This document shows, in pieces, positions 1 through 7,823 of a DNA stretch of 14,133 bases. Location: contig JALLAP010000782.1 of the NCBI GenBank assembly GCA_036939355.1, positions 1 through 14,133 of the forward strand, given 5' to 3'. Made by a program: the position numbers and the translations under genes. Position 1 is the stretch's first letter; every line of letters begins with the position of its first letter. This stretch comes from Thalassiosira profunda. Lineage: Eukaryota > Bacillariophyta > Thalassiosirophyceae > Thalassiosirales > Thalassiosiraceae. The notes beneath the pieces were generated by a model that worked only from the letters and a program-made list of their open reading frames with translations, was not told the DNA's origin and made no database searches.

Positions 1-2
1 TG

Positions 3-1235
3 CGGGAGGACAGCGCTGTCTCCCTCCAGAGGGATCTCAACACCATGCGAGAGGAACACGAGAACATCGAGCGCTTCTACAAGGACGAGGCGGAGAGCCT
101 GCGGTCGCAATTGCGGAGCGTGAAGGGACGGGCAGACGCTGACCGGAAGGAAAGGGATACGCTGGCGAGGCAGCTGGCCAAGGCGCGGGACGACGTCGAA
201 AGCATCAAGTCCGTGCGTGACAAGGACATCCAGCTACTCGAATCGGAGTTGGACACGACGTACCGGAGCAAGGTGGAGATGGAGGTGGAATTGAAGGATA
301 CGAAGAGGCAGCTCAACAACGCATTGCGCAATCTGGACGAAATGGCCATGGATGGAGGGAGAATGCGAACCGACCTCGAGGGCGTCATGACCGACTTCGG
401 TTTGGAGAAGCAGCATTACCAAAAGGAGATCAATACCCTCCAGACCGACAACATCGAGCAGAAATGCAAGATCACCGACCTGACGCGAGAGAACGAGCGA
501 TTGATGGGAGACCACAACGCGATGATGCAGAGCAAGGAATCGCTCGAGAAACGATGCCACGAACTCGAGGAGAAGCTTACCAAGGAGGTCAAGTCCGCGA
601 AGAGTCTCGAGGAGAAGCTAATGAAGCAGATGACGGAGCACAGCGCGGAGAGGCGGGCGCATCAACAGCACGACGACGAGGAGTGCGGCAACAAGGAGCG
701 ATTGATGTTGGACCTGCAATTTCTCCAGAGCAAGCTCAAGAAAGCGGAGGAGGATGCCGCCGGGGCGAAGGACCAATTGGCATTGGCGTCTTGGTTGGAC
801 CACGGATCGGACCTGTCCGACCACCAGGCAAAGATCACCCAGCTCCAGTCAGAGAAGCTCCAGCTGTCCGCGCAGGTGGAGCGGAACAGTGAGAGCATGG
901 AGGCCATGCGGCATGCCCAGCGCGAGACGACGGCGGAGTTGTCGCGTGCAAAGCAGACGATCCAGATCCTGAAATCGAAGGAGAAGTACTTGGAGAGCCG
1001 GGTGGAGAGTCTGGCCAACCAGATCAGCAGGACTGTCCGGGATTACGAGTCAAGGCTGTCGCTGTCGAGGTCGACCAGCAGCGATGGTGGCAGGTCAATG
1101 AAGCTGGCCAAGTCGGGCAGCGGGGAGGGCAATATCGGGAGCTTTCAGCTGAGTCAGTCGGGCAGTCAGGAGAGCACCGGAAGCGTTTCGAGATTCCTGA
1201 GCAAGCATCTCGGAGAGAGAGGGTCTGGAAGATAG
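3..1235 (+). CDS. Coiled-coil protein, 5'-truncated by the window edge
   Basis: A long helical protein of charged heptads rich in Glu, Lys, Arg, Leu and Gln, followed by a Ser/Gly-rich tail that starts about 70 residues before the stop (motifs such as SLSRSTSSDGG and SQSGSQESTGS). The first ATG is at 45, but the same frame is open back to base 3 and its codons (REDSAVSLQRD) look like the same coiled coil. The gene therefore very likely begins upstream and 45 is probably not the true start. I see no enzyme motif. This composition fits a structural, cytoskeletal or tethering protein (myosin-tail, golgin or centrosomal type), but low-complexity coiled coils cannot be assigned to a family by eye. 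The Ser-rich tail could be phosphorylated (inference). The stop is TAG at 1233-1235, and a 47-bp repeat begins 12 bases later. Confidence 0.85.
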   Translation, partial: REDSAVSLQRDLNTMREEHENIERFYKDEAESLRSQLRSVKGRADADRKERDTLARQLAKARDDVESIKSVRDKDIQLLESELDTTYRSKVEMEVELKDTKRQLNNALRNLDEMAMDGGRMRTDLEGVMTDFGLEKQHYQKEINTLQTDNIEQKCKITDLTRENERLMGDHNAMMQSKESLEKRCHELEEKLTKEVKSAKSLEEKLMKQMTEHSAERRAHQQHDDEECGNKERLMLDLQFLQSKLKKAEEDAAGAKDQLALASWLDHGSDLSDHQAKITQLQSEKLQLSAQVERNSESMEAMRHAQRETTAELSRAKQTIQILKSKEKYLESRVESLANQISRTVRDYESRLSLSRSTSSDGGRSMKLAKSGSGEGNIGSFQLSQSGSQESTGSVSRFLSKHLGERGSGR

Positions 1236-1247
1236 GTTCATGTAGGA

Positions 1248-1294
1248 TGCACCGGTAGCGATGTAAATAGGTATTCATGCAAATTGTGAGACAA
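1248..1294. repeat. 47-bp direct repeat, copy 1
   Basis: This segment begins tgcaccggtagcgatg and ends gtgagacaa. It is identical over all 47 bases to 1567-1613, in the same orientation, 319 bp away. It lies just after the stop codon of the coiled-coil gene, probably in its 3' untranslated region. The flanking bases differ between copies, so the repeat has sharp ends. Confidence 0.95.
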
Positions 1295-1437
1295 CTACGG
1301 ACTAGTACACCCATGACCACGCCCTCTCATTGATGCATGTCTCTCTGGTGTGCATAGATTGTTCAACGCTATCACCATCTCCGCCCTGTCGCCACGGATT
1401 GCAACACCATTGTCCGCTCCATCCCCCTATTGCCAAT

Positions 1438-1593
1438 CTAAGCTGAAGAATGTTCTTCAAGGCGTGCAATCATAGTCTCACTTGATCCGTCGACGTCCAA
1501 TCCCTTCTCGTGCAGCATTTTCAGAATAACCATACTAATGTTGGCCATCCTGCCACGGACAAAGGGTGCACCGGTAGCGATGTAAATAGGTAT
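1438..1593 (-). pseudogene. SAP-like C-terminal coding remnant
   Basis: On the minus strand a frame is open from 1593 to a TAG stop at 1438-1440, with an ATG at 1548-1546 giving 36 aa. The end reads LKMLHEKGLDVDGSSETM followed by IARLEEHSSA. This matches the helix-extension-helix pattern of SAP motifs (Leu-rich helix, G-L-x-V-x-G-S/T, then a helix ending in a basic residue plus Leu), which usually bind DNA. No start region or body of a gene lies upstream: the frame is closed by TGA at 1596-1594, inside repeat copy 2. I read it as the 3' end of a gene cut off at the repeat, or a very small gene. SAP assignment of such a short piece is tentative. Confidence 0.4.
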
Positions 1594-1613
1594 TCATGCA
1601 AATTGTGAGACAA
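1567..1613. repeat. 47-bp direct repeat, copy 2
   Basis: Identical to 1248-1294 over 47 bases. With copy 1 it brackets 272 bp (1295-1566) holding the SAP-like remnant. The perfect identity points to a recent duplication, an insertion flanked by duplicated target, or an assembly join. Confidence 0.95.
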
Positions 1614-1756
1614 GTACCATTACATCCTTGATTCACTCTTTGCGTGCCTTTGCAGAGCAAGCAACCCCCAAGCTTTCACTCGGTTGGTGCTTCCACGACA
1701 GATGCTTCCATCAGAGCAAGGCTGCTTCAGGAAAAGGGAAGAGCTAACAAGGTATC

Positions 1757-1770
1757 TTTTCCCGCCAAAA
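1757..1770 (+). promoter_or_regulatory. E2F/DP-like site
   Basis: The sequence ttttcccgccaaaa matches the known E2F/DP consensus (TTTCCCGCCAAA). It sits 214 bp upstream of the transporter ATG at 1984. The same 16-mer context (tatcttttcccgccaa) recurs at 7625-7640. Binding is inferred from consensus only. Confidence 0.4.
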
Positions 1771-1787
1771 TAGCTGAAGCTCCGCCA

Positions 1788-1862
1788 GCAGCCAGCCAGC
1801 CAGCCACTCCCTCGCTCCCGCCCCCACGACGACCCTCCACTCCCTCCACTCCCTCCACTCCA
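1788..1862. repeat. Low-complexity leader: (agcc)n then three 9-bp ctccactcc units
   Basis: Short tandem agcc units around 1788-1806 are followed by three 9-bp units of the type ctccactcc at about 1834-1862, in the probable 5' leader of the transporter gene. The strong C/T bias makes long frames here non-diagnostic. Confidence 0.6.
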
Positions 1863-1983
1863 CCGACGACCCCTTCAGTTGGACTCGGGCGCTCTGCCGC
1901 CCACGTCGCCGCAGAATCTGTGGGAGCGGGCAAGCGCCTGTTTGCGGGGCCTTCCTGGTCATTGGGAGGGATATTATATCGCG

Positions 1984-3051
1984 ATGGACTCCAAGTTCAC
2001 CGTCGCCTCGTCGATCGCCGCCGCCCTCACCGTCTGCACGGGCGTGACGCAGCCGCTGCTGATCACCGTCGCCAAGGACTGCGGCCTGGCCGATCCGACC
2101 GCGCAGCTGTATATGCTCTTTTATTACATCGGCCCGGCGTCGGTGTCGCTGAGCATCGGCTGCCGTCGGCGCACGCCGCCCTCGTACACTCCGGTGAACG
2201 CCGATGCTCTCGATGAAAATGAATGGCCGTCGGGGCGCTCCCTTCTTTATGCCGCGGCCATTGCGACAATCGACATCTTTGCACAAGTGATGAACTACAC
2301 GGGCGTTTCCCTGGCCGGGCCGACCATATTTGCTATAATCTACAGCTCGGTGACGATCTGGACGGCGGTGTACTCTCGGATGTTGCTACAACGACAATTA
2401 TCAATTGCACAATGGGCGGGGGTGTTCACGGTCTTTGGAGGTCTGACGTTGACGGGGCTGCATTCCTTCCAATTGGGCGCCGCGGTCTTCAAAGGCTCCT
2501 GCTTGATCTTCGTCGGGTCGTCGGTGCACGCTCTCGGATACGTGATCAGCGAATTGATCATGACAAGAGGCAAATATCGCATCACGGTCCGGGCCAACAC
2601 CGCCATTCAGGGATTGGTGGCGTGCGCCGCCTTGGCGGCGTGGCAGCTTGCCTATACCAGCTCTCGATGGGAGGAGCTGATACTGCAACCCATGCATCAA
2701 GCCGGAACCTCGTGGCAGCAAGCGGCGTGGGTATTCCTGGGGATTGCACTGTCGAATTTCGTCCACTCGTTGAGCTTCATGTACACCCTCCGCCATTTTC
2801 CGGGAGGCGCCGTCAGCGCAGGCATATTGAAAGGAGTGCAGGCCGTGCTGGTCTTTGTGGCAACGTCAATTGCTTTTTGCGGAACGGCGGCTGGGGGGGA
2901 AGAGCTCTGTTATACGAGGTTGAAGTTGCTCTCGTTGATCGTGGTGGTTGGAGGATCGTTGATTTACGGCAAGGCAACGGAAACGAAAACAAAACAACTG
3001 CAGCAAGAAGAAGCGAGATACGAAAGTGTGCCTGATGTAGAGATTCATTGA
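1984..3051 (+). CDS. Drug/metabolite-transporter-type membrane protein (EamA/SLC35-like)
   Basis: A 355-residue polytopic membrane protein. I count about ten hydrophobic spans, near residues 7-30, 42-60, 87-105, 110-131, 143-161, 170-190, 203-224, 245-264, 275-298 and 313-329. This is the count and length expected of the drug/metabolite transporter superfamily. Typical features include the Gly/Ala-rich fourth span (VSLAGPTIFAIIYSS), the TLTGLHS turn after span five, and the closing GGSLIYGK. The C-terminal tail is hydrophilic, with Lys/Gln/Glu. The frame is open further upstream, but the next possible start there is TTG at 1879, so ATG 1984 is the first real start. The substrate cannot be read from the sequence: nucleotide sugar, triose phosphate or drug export are all possible, and so is a plastid, Golgi or plasma-membrane site. 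No intron is needed. Confidence 0.85.
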   Translation: MDSKFTVASSIAAALTVCTGVTQPLLITVAKDCGLADPTAQLYMLFYYIGPASVSLSIGCRRRTPPSYTPVNADALDENEWPSGRSLLYAAAIATIDIFAQVMNYTGVSLAGPTIFAIIYSSVTIWTAVYSRMLLQRQLSIAQWAGVFTVFGGLTLTGLHSFQLGAAVFKGSCLIFVGSSVHALGYVISELIMTRGKYRITVRANTAIQGLVACAALAAWQLAYTSSRWEELILQPMHQAGTSWQQAAWVFLGIALSNFVHSLSFMYTLRHFPGGAVSAGILKGVQAVLVFVATSIAFCGTAAGGEELCYTRLKLLSLIVVVGGSLIYGKATETKTKQLQQEEARYESVPDVEIH

Positions 3052-3110
3052 AGCGTTTAGGTAAAATGCATTCCACGTGCTAGCTCTTCTGAACACAAGA
3101 TAATTCCATT

Positions 3111-4171
3111 TCATTTCTGCGGACACCATTTGATGCAACACTGCTTGTGCCCGCCCTCCACCGCCTTCCAGTGCTGTACCTGACAGTCCTTGCTGCAATA
3201 CCAGGCCGCGCGGCACCTTGAGCATCGCAGGAATGATGCCTTCTCCTGGGATGTTTTCTTCCTGCATCGGAAACACTTGCTGCTGGCCTCGTCCTCCATC
3301 ATTTTCAAGTTTGAGACGGACTTTTGATGTCCCTTTGCAATTGCCCGTCAAAGCAAATGCATTCCTTTCGTGAAATCAGGGTTATCATGTGGCATCAGCT
3401 CATCTTCGTCAACGCCGCAGCACAGCATGGCACCCAACAGTCCCATCGATTTTGTATGGCCCTTCTCCGCAGCAGGTGCCAACAGGCGGATGGCCTCCCT
3501 TTCTGATTTCTGAAGTCCATGGTCGCCATTGTAGTAAGATAGGCTCAGGGAGTAACATGCCTCATCACATCCTTTCGACGCAGAACTCTCCAGATATTGC
3601 AAATAATCAACGCCATTGCCCTCATCTTCTGAAATGACTGCCAGACAGTATTCGGCAATTGCATGGCCCTGCTCTGCCGCAGCCAGAAAACACCGATTTG
3701 CATCTTCAGGAGATTTTGTCGCGCCATCCTCACCGCTGATATAGCGCAATCCCATTTGGTATTGGCAGTTAGGATCACCGTTCTCGGCCCCAAAACCTCT
3801 ACTCCCCTTTCAACATTCTGCTCAAGACCCATCCAACCGTTCAGATAACAGCGCCCCAAGTCCAGGTATAGGTCGAGTGGCAACTGGCCCATTTCATATT
3901 TCTCTACTGACTTCCTCGCGCAATCTACAGATTCGGACCGACAAAAGGGGCAGCATTTCTGGAGCTGATCCTCTTCTCTTCCCCAGGCGCCACTGTCGGC
4001 GGCATTATCCAGGAACGTTTGGCGGTCGTCGCGGCATTTCATGCAAATTTGCTGCCCACAACAACGGAACTTCATGATACGGTTCTCGTCCCAAAAGGGC
4101 GGAAGGGGTTCCAGGCACAGCGGGCAGTCCTCATCCCGTCCGTTGCCGGAACCAGCCTCCAATTCTGACAT
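3111..4171 (-). pseudogene. RING-Sel1-MYND protein, broken copy
   Basis: The start (MSELEAGSGNGRDEDC, ATG at 4171) leads into a RING-like Cys cluster (CPLC, CCGQQIC, CPFCR), then Sel1-type helical repeats, then a C-terminal MYND zinc finger (CFRC, RCSRCRAAWYCSKDC, HW, GHKQCC). Two lesions break it. Near 3800-3790 the frame shifts just after residues VEVL; alignment with the intact paralog at 12172-13239 shows 7 nt missing, where that copy reads ILKLGAE. At 3348-3350 an in-frame TGA stands where an Arg codon is expected, after GMHLL and before RAI. The span is 1061 nt; adding 7 gives 1068, exactly the length of the intact paralog. A 7-nt loss plus a nonsense change is more than a homopolymer error would explain. 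The domains would suggest an E3-ligase-like or adaptor protein, but this copy is probably non-functional. Confidence 0.85.
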
Positions 4172-4225
4172 GATGGCGGTTGCAAAATGAAAATGCGGAC
4201 ACGCAACCCGCTTATTGCAATCGCC

Positions 4226-4236
4226 TTTTTCCCGCC
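4226..4236 (-). promoter_or_regulatory. E2F-like half match upstream of the RING-Sel1-MYND pseudogene
   Basis: Read on the plus strand this is tttttcccgcc; on the minus strand it is GGCGGGAAAAA, about 55 bp upstream of the pseudogene ATG at 4171. It matches the core of the sites at 1757 and 7629 but lacks the A-rich right side. Confidence 0.25.
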
Positions 4237-4302
4237 TTCCCAACCGTGCCGACCGACGCCACGAGGTTGAAACGAGAAGGCGCAGCGGGGAAGGGGGCGA
4301 CT

Positions 4303-4325
4303 GGGCGGGGATAGGGCGGGGGCGG
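4303..4325. promoter_or_regulatory. GC-box cluster in a divergent promoter region
   Basis: Two to three gggcggg boxes lie close together in the 320-bp region between the divergent starts at 4171 (-) and 4492 (+). No other gene or RNA is visible in 4172-4491. An Sp1-like role is inferred from animal promoters and is unproven in diatoms. Confidence 0.3.
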
Positions 4326-4491
4326 AGCAGCGCGCCGTACTGAATGCCCGAGCCCCGAGGTAAAATATCTAGCTAACTTGATCCTTGCTCCTTGATCCTG
4401 AAGCAAGAAGAGAGCAGCCCTCCCCACCAACCCCCAGGCTGCTCACAATTGCAAGTTGCATGGCCCGTCGACATAGCGGGAGCGTCTCATC

Positions 4492-5965
4492 ATGCCGGAG
4501 CGCGAGGCCGCATCGGTGGGGGAGGTGGAGCTCGCTAGCCTGATTGACGAGGAGGGCGGCGCCGGCGAGGATGAGGATACCCCTCCGCGGGCGGCCAAGC
4601 AGCTGGGCTCCCCCCGCTCATCTGTTGCAAGTTCTGGATACTCGAGCCGCGACGTGGTGCTGCTCCTCGCATCGTTTGTGGCGGCGGTGATATTTGTGGC
4701 GGTGATACTCAACTCCTCTCGCAGTCCAAAGAAGATCGCGGACACATCTAATGATACTGACACATCAAGTGCAGCCGCGGACGGTGACGGGGCTGGTGGC
4801 ATCGCGTCGTGGAAGGACATGCGATGGAGGCCCCTCTCGACTTTGGACGACGAGAACTGCATCCCCGGCTATCGATTGGCCATCGCCACCATCCACTGCG
4901 GCGTCGGCGGATTGTCGCCCATAACAAATGCATCGGATGGCACGCAACTCTGCGGAGGCGTACCGATGATTTCCAACTGGTGCATGATGCCCGAGGAGGG
5001 GAGGTGGGAGGTTGCATCACCTGACGGCGATGGATCGATAGCATCACTGCATGCTCGTTTTGGGATCTATACGAATGCAAGTGCCAATTCACTACTACCA
5101 AGGTGCAAGACGATGGATGCAATCATCAACGGAAGCTTTACGGAGGCCGGCGAATATGTGCCGGATACGTGCCGCATTGTCCCATTGAGCCCGTTTGCTT
5201 GGACGGAGCACACGGCTTGTCAGGCAACAGTTACAATGATTGGAGACTCTCACATCCGCAACCTTTTCACCGCCACCGTCAATGGATTGCGCGGGATGTC
5301 ATACTTTGCAGAGGCGCACGCCGATGACGCCGGAAAGGCGAAGGGGGTTGCTCTGGCCTACGAGTGGAGATTGCATGCAGATGGCAGCGCCACGGATCAA
5401 TTCTTGGTGTACCGCAACACAGCAGATAAAGATCCCACTCCCTTCAAGGAGTGCCCGTGCGACGACGAAGTGGTGCGGTGCCTGCGAGTTGCGTTCATTT
5501 GGGCAATGGGAACAGTTGAAACAGATGCACTTCATCACAGAGTGGGATACCGACCTCGTCATTTTGGAGCCCGGCAATTCCTACGAGGGGAAAACTGCCG
5601 TGTCTCCGGAGTGGAAGGCGAAGTTGGACGAGCTCTTGAGCGAGGACGAGGGACTCCATCTCGGCATTCTGCATTTCCCGTGGGGCAGCCAACCCAAAGA
5701 TCGAACGGCTGCCCTGGACGACTGGACGACGAACGGGACCCATGCCGATCGGATGTCGTATTTGCAACAGAGCGCTGTCTCTGGAGGTTCGGGCGGGTTG
5801 CAGGGCAAGAACACGTGGCACTTTGCATGTGGCTTAGGGCAGGAGGACGTGAGGAACGACAAAATCGTAGCGGCCGAGCCGTGCGAGGACACCACTGATA
5901 CCGCGCAAATCAGGGCGATTTCGACAGTGCACTTTGATGCATTTTCGAAGCGCAAGGAAAGATAG
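4492..5965 (+). CDS. Type II membrane protein with GDSH motif (SGNH/PC-esterase-like), one frameshift
   Basis: The protein starts with an acidic cytosolic tail (residues 1-53), then one membrane span at about 54-73 (VVLLLASFVAAVIFVAVIL), a Ser/Asp-rich stem and a Cys-containing lumenal domain. Residues 249-257 read MIGDSHIRN, the block I Gly-Asp-Ser-His-x-Arg signature of SGNH-fold hydrolases and acyltransferases, with Ser253 the likely nucleophile. Several NxS/T sites suit the secretory pathway. The frame breaks near 5521. Up to GTVE (5520) the first frame is convincing; from QMHFITEWDTDLVILEPGN (5522 on) the next frame is, and it ends at TAG 5963-5965. One extra A in the AAA run at 5519-5521 explains it, giving 490 aa in total. 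A sequencing error is the simplest cause, but a real frameshift is not excluded. The substrate is unknown; Golgi glycan O-acetylation or deacetylation would fit the architecture. Convergent with the gene ending at 6067. Confidence 0.75.
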
Positions 5966-6066
5966 TGGGTGCGGAAGGAACATCTAGAGTGTGCACCTAG
6001 AGAGGCATTCCACTTCCTTTCCACGTTGATTTGCAGAGTGTAGCAGCATCACCGAAGCCCGAAGCC

Positions 6067-7604
6067 TCATCGCATTTCCTTCTTCGCCGCCTCCACCCTG
6101 CTCATCAATTCTCCTCTCTCCAACGCCGGCACCAAGCCCGGGCTCCCAGAAAACAGCCCGCCCACGCTTGTGCCCCCAATAAACACGTGTGGAAGCGACG
6201 ATTGCCCCGTCATCTCCAGCAGCGCCGCCCTCTTCTCCGGCGCGGTTATGAGCCCCGGCAGCCACTCTTTCCCCAGAGATATTTCTTTGAAGCTGATGCC
6301 GGTGCTCTTCAGCAGTGCCACGGCCTCGGTGCAGAACGGAGACAGTTCGTACGTGTCTACCATACAACGCGAAGTAAAGAGGTGCGCGCGTAAGAAAGGG
6401 ACTGTGCAAAGCGAACGTGGCTGCGTATCCAACAACAGCACTCACAGATGACAACCGGCCTCGAGCCAATCTCATCATTTATCTCCGCTTTTGCTTCCGC
6501 AATCTCGCTCGTGTATTCGGACTCGTTCTCCCTCTTCGACCCAGCCTGCAATGGCGCAAGCACTTTGTACAACGGCGCCAACAATGGCGTCACCACGCCC
6601 GATGCCGACCGCAGCAGCTCGCTCGGGGGCGTCCACAGGGCATACTTCGAGTACAAGTACTCCACGATGTCCTTACTCTCCGGCATGCTGTCACCAGTGT
6701 TGGGATCGACCAGGTAAGGGCACTGCGACGATCCCCCCGTGAGCGATGCAAGTTCTTCTCTCCTGGGAGATCCCTTCCCGGCAGATCGCAGCTCGTAGGT
6801 GATGTCTAGCTCGGTCAATACTTCTCGCACGAGGCGGCAGAACTGATTGCCTTCGTAAGAGTACAGGATCAGCGGCTTCTCCGGACGAGGCGGTGACAGA
6901 GCAGTGGATGCGGCGCTGCAGACGCTCGATCCTCTCCCGGCGCGCAGTATCCCCGGTAGGTACGAAGCCACGTTCAGCAGCTGCTCCTTGACCTTCTCAT
7001 AAGTCAGCTCTTCGCCATCCGCCTTCGATTCTTTCTCCTTCTCCGTCGAGAACTTGTCGTCAAAGAACGCCAGGATATCGTCTGCCCCCTTCAACTCCAC
7101 CGCCGTCCCGTCCACCTCAGCCACCAGCGTGGGCACCACGACCGATGCCCCCGACGCCCCCACCGCCCGCGAACTGGGCGCCGCGGGGATCACCCTCTCC
7201 ACCACCAAATCCAGCTCGGTGATCCGCTCCCTCACTTTTCTGCAATCCCGATCGTTCTCAATGTCATATAACTCTTTGATTTGGGGGAGGAACGAGGCCG
7301 CATGCCCGGCGCTGCTGATGCCCTCGGAGACGGCGACGCCGTAGGGCAGGCGGGCGATGGAGGCGAGGCCCGAGGTGAGCGTGTCGAGCGACGTCGGGAC
7401 GGATTGCAATTGCGTCGACGCGCCAGATGCCGCACCAGCGCCAGAGGTCCCCGAGGAATGCAGGCCAACCGGGGGCGCTCGGCCCTCTTGATGTGTCGAG
7501 TGAGATGCAACCCCTGCGGCCCGGAAGGGCGACACAGCCGCGGCGGGAGGCCGCGGCGCGAAGCCCCGTGCCGGCGAGGAGGGCGGACCGCAGGTAGAGC
7601 CTGC
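6067..7604 (-). CDS. Triple thioredoxin-fold protein: two GST-N-like modules plus glutaredoxin, two visible exons
   Basis: Exon 2 (6356-6067) joins the upstream exon (ending at 6446) across an 89-bp intron and gives VVIYTYELSPFCTEA, a typical glutaredoxin first strand and active site. Numbering from the codon at 7535, module 1 spans about 85-165 (DRDCRKVRERITELDL), module 2 about 219-302 (EGNQFCRLVREVLTELD, then CPYLVDPNTGDSMPES, typical of plant plastid GST-N/thioredoxin-family proteins) and module 3 about 360-455 (LPHVFIGG). In all three, the position of the first CxxC Cys is Asp, Asn or Ser and only the second Cys remains. The 5' end is unresolved: the frame is open from 7604 (after TAG 7607-7605) with no ATG before module 2, and GTG at 7535 is not a credible eukaryotic start. 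An upstream exon is expected. The early GFAPRPP resembles a diatom plastid cleavage motif, so plastid targeting is possible (inference). Confidence 0.8.
6357..6445 (-). other. Spliceosomal intron, 89 bp
   Basis: On the minus strand the intron starts GTGAGTGCTG (6445 downward) and ends GTATGGTAG (6357). It contains the stop that would otherwise end the first exon's frame. Removing it splits a Tyr codon (T plus AC) and joins a continuous glutaredoxin strand, which is strong support. Confidence 0.9.
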
Positions 7605-7628
7605 CTACCTATGAGGTTGAATTGTATC

Positions 7629-7640
7629 TTTTCCCGCCAA
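7629..7640 (+). promoter_or_regulatory. E2F/DP-like site between divergent genes
   Basis: The sequence ttttcccgccaa sits inside a 16-nt block (7625-7640) identical to 1753-1768. It lies 184 bp upstream of the RING-Sel1-MYND ATG at 7824 and close to the unresolved 5' end of the thioredoxin-fold gene, so it could serve either. The rest of 7605-7823 is GC-rich with no gene I can support. Confidence 0.4.
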
Positions 7641-7823
7641 TTTCCATTCCCTCATTCACCGCCGCCGCCCCTCCCTGCACTCCAGACGTCCCTGCGAGGC
7701 GGGAGCGGCCACTGCAGCATGAGCGGGGCTAGCGGCGGTTCCTCTAGAGGGCGCATAGGTAGATATTGATAGTTCGAGTGCGCGGGTGCTGCCGCACTGT
7801 GTAGAGGACAAACATCACCCATC

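Noticed and set aside
1879..1983. 35-residue N-terminal extension of the transporter
   Set aside because: It begins at TTG, which is not a normal eukaryotic start; the first ATG is at 1984, just before the first membrane span.
1644..2216. 190-codon plus-strand frame before and over the transporter start
   Set aside because: It starts at GTG, is driven by low-complexity Pro/Ser codons, and overlaps the clear membrane protein in another frame.
2223..3035. 270-codon plus-strand frame inside the transporter
   Set aside because: It has no membrane spans or known motifs and sits wholly within a convincing gene; it is a shadow frame.
7281..7769. 162-codon plus-strand frame opposite the thioredoxin-fold gene
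   Set aside because: Arg/Gly-rich antisense of a GC-rich coding region with no recognisable motif.
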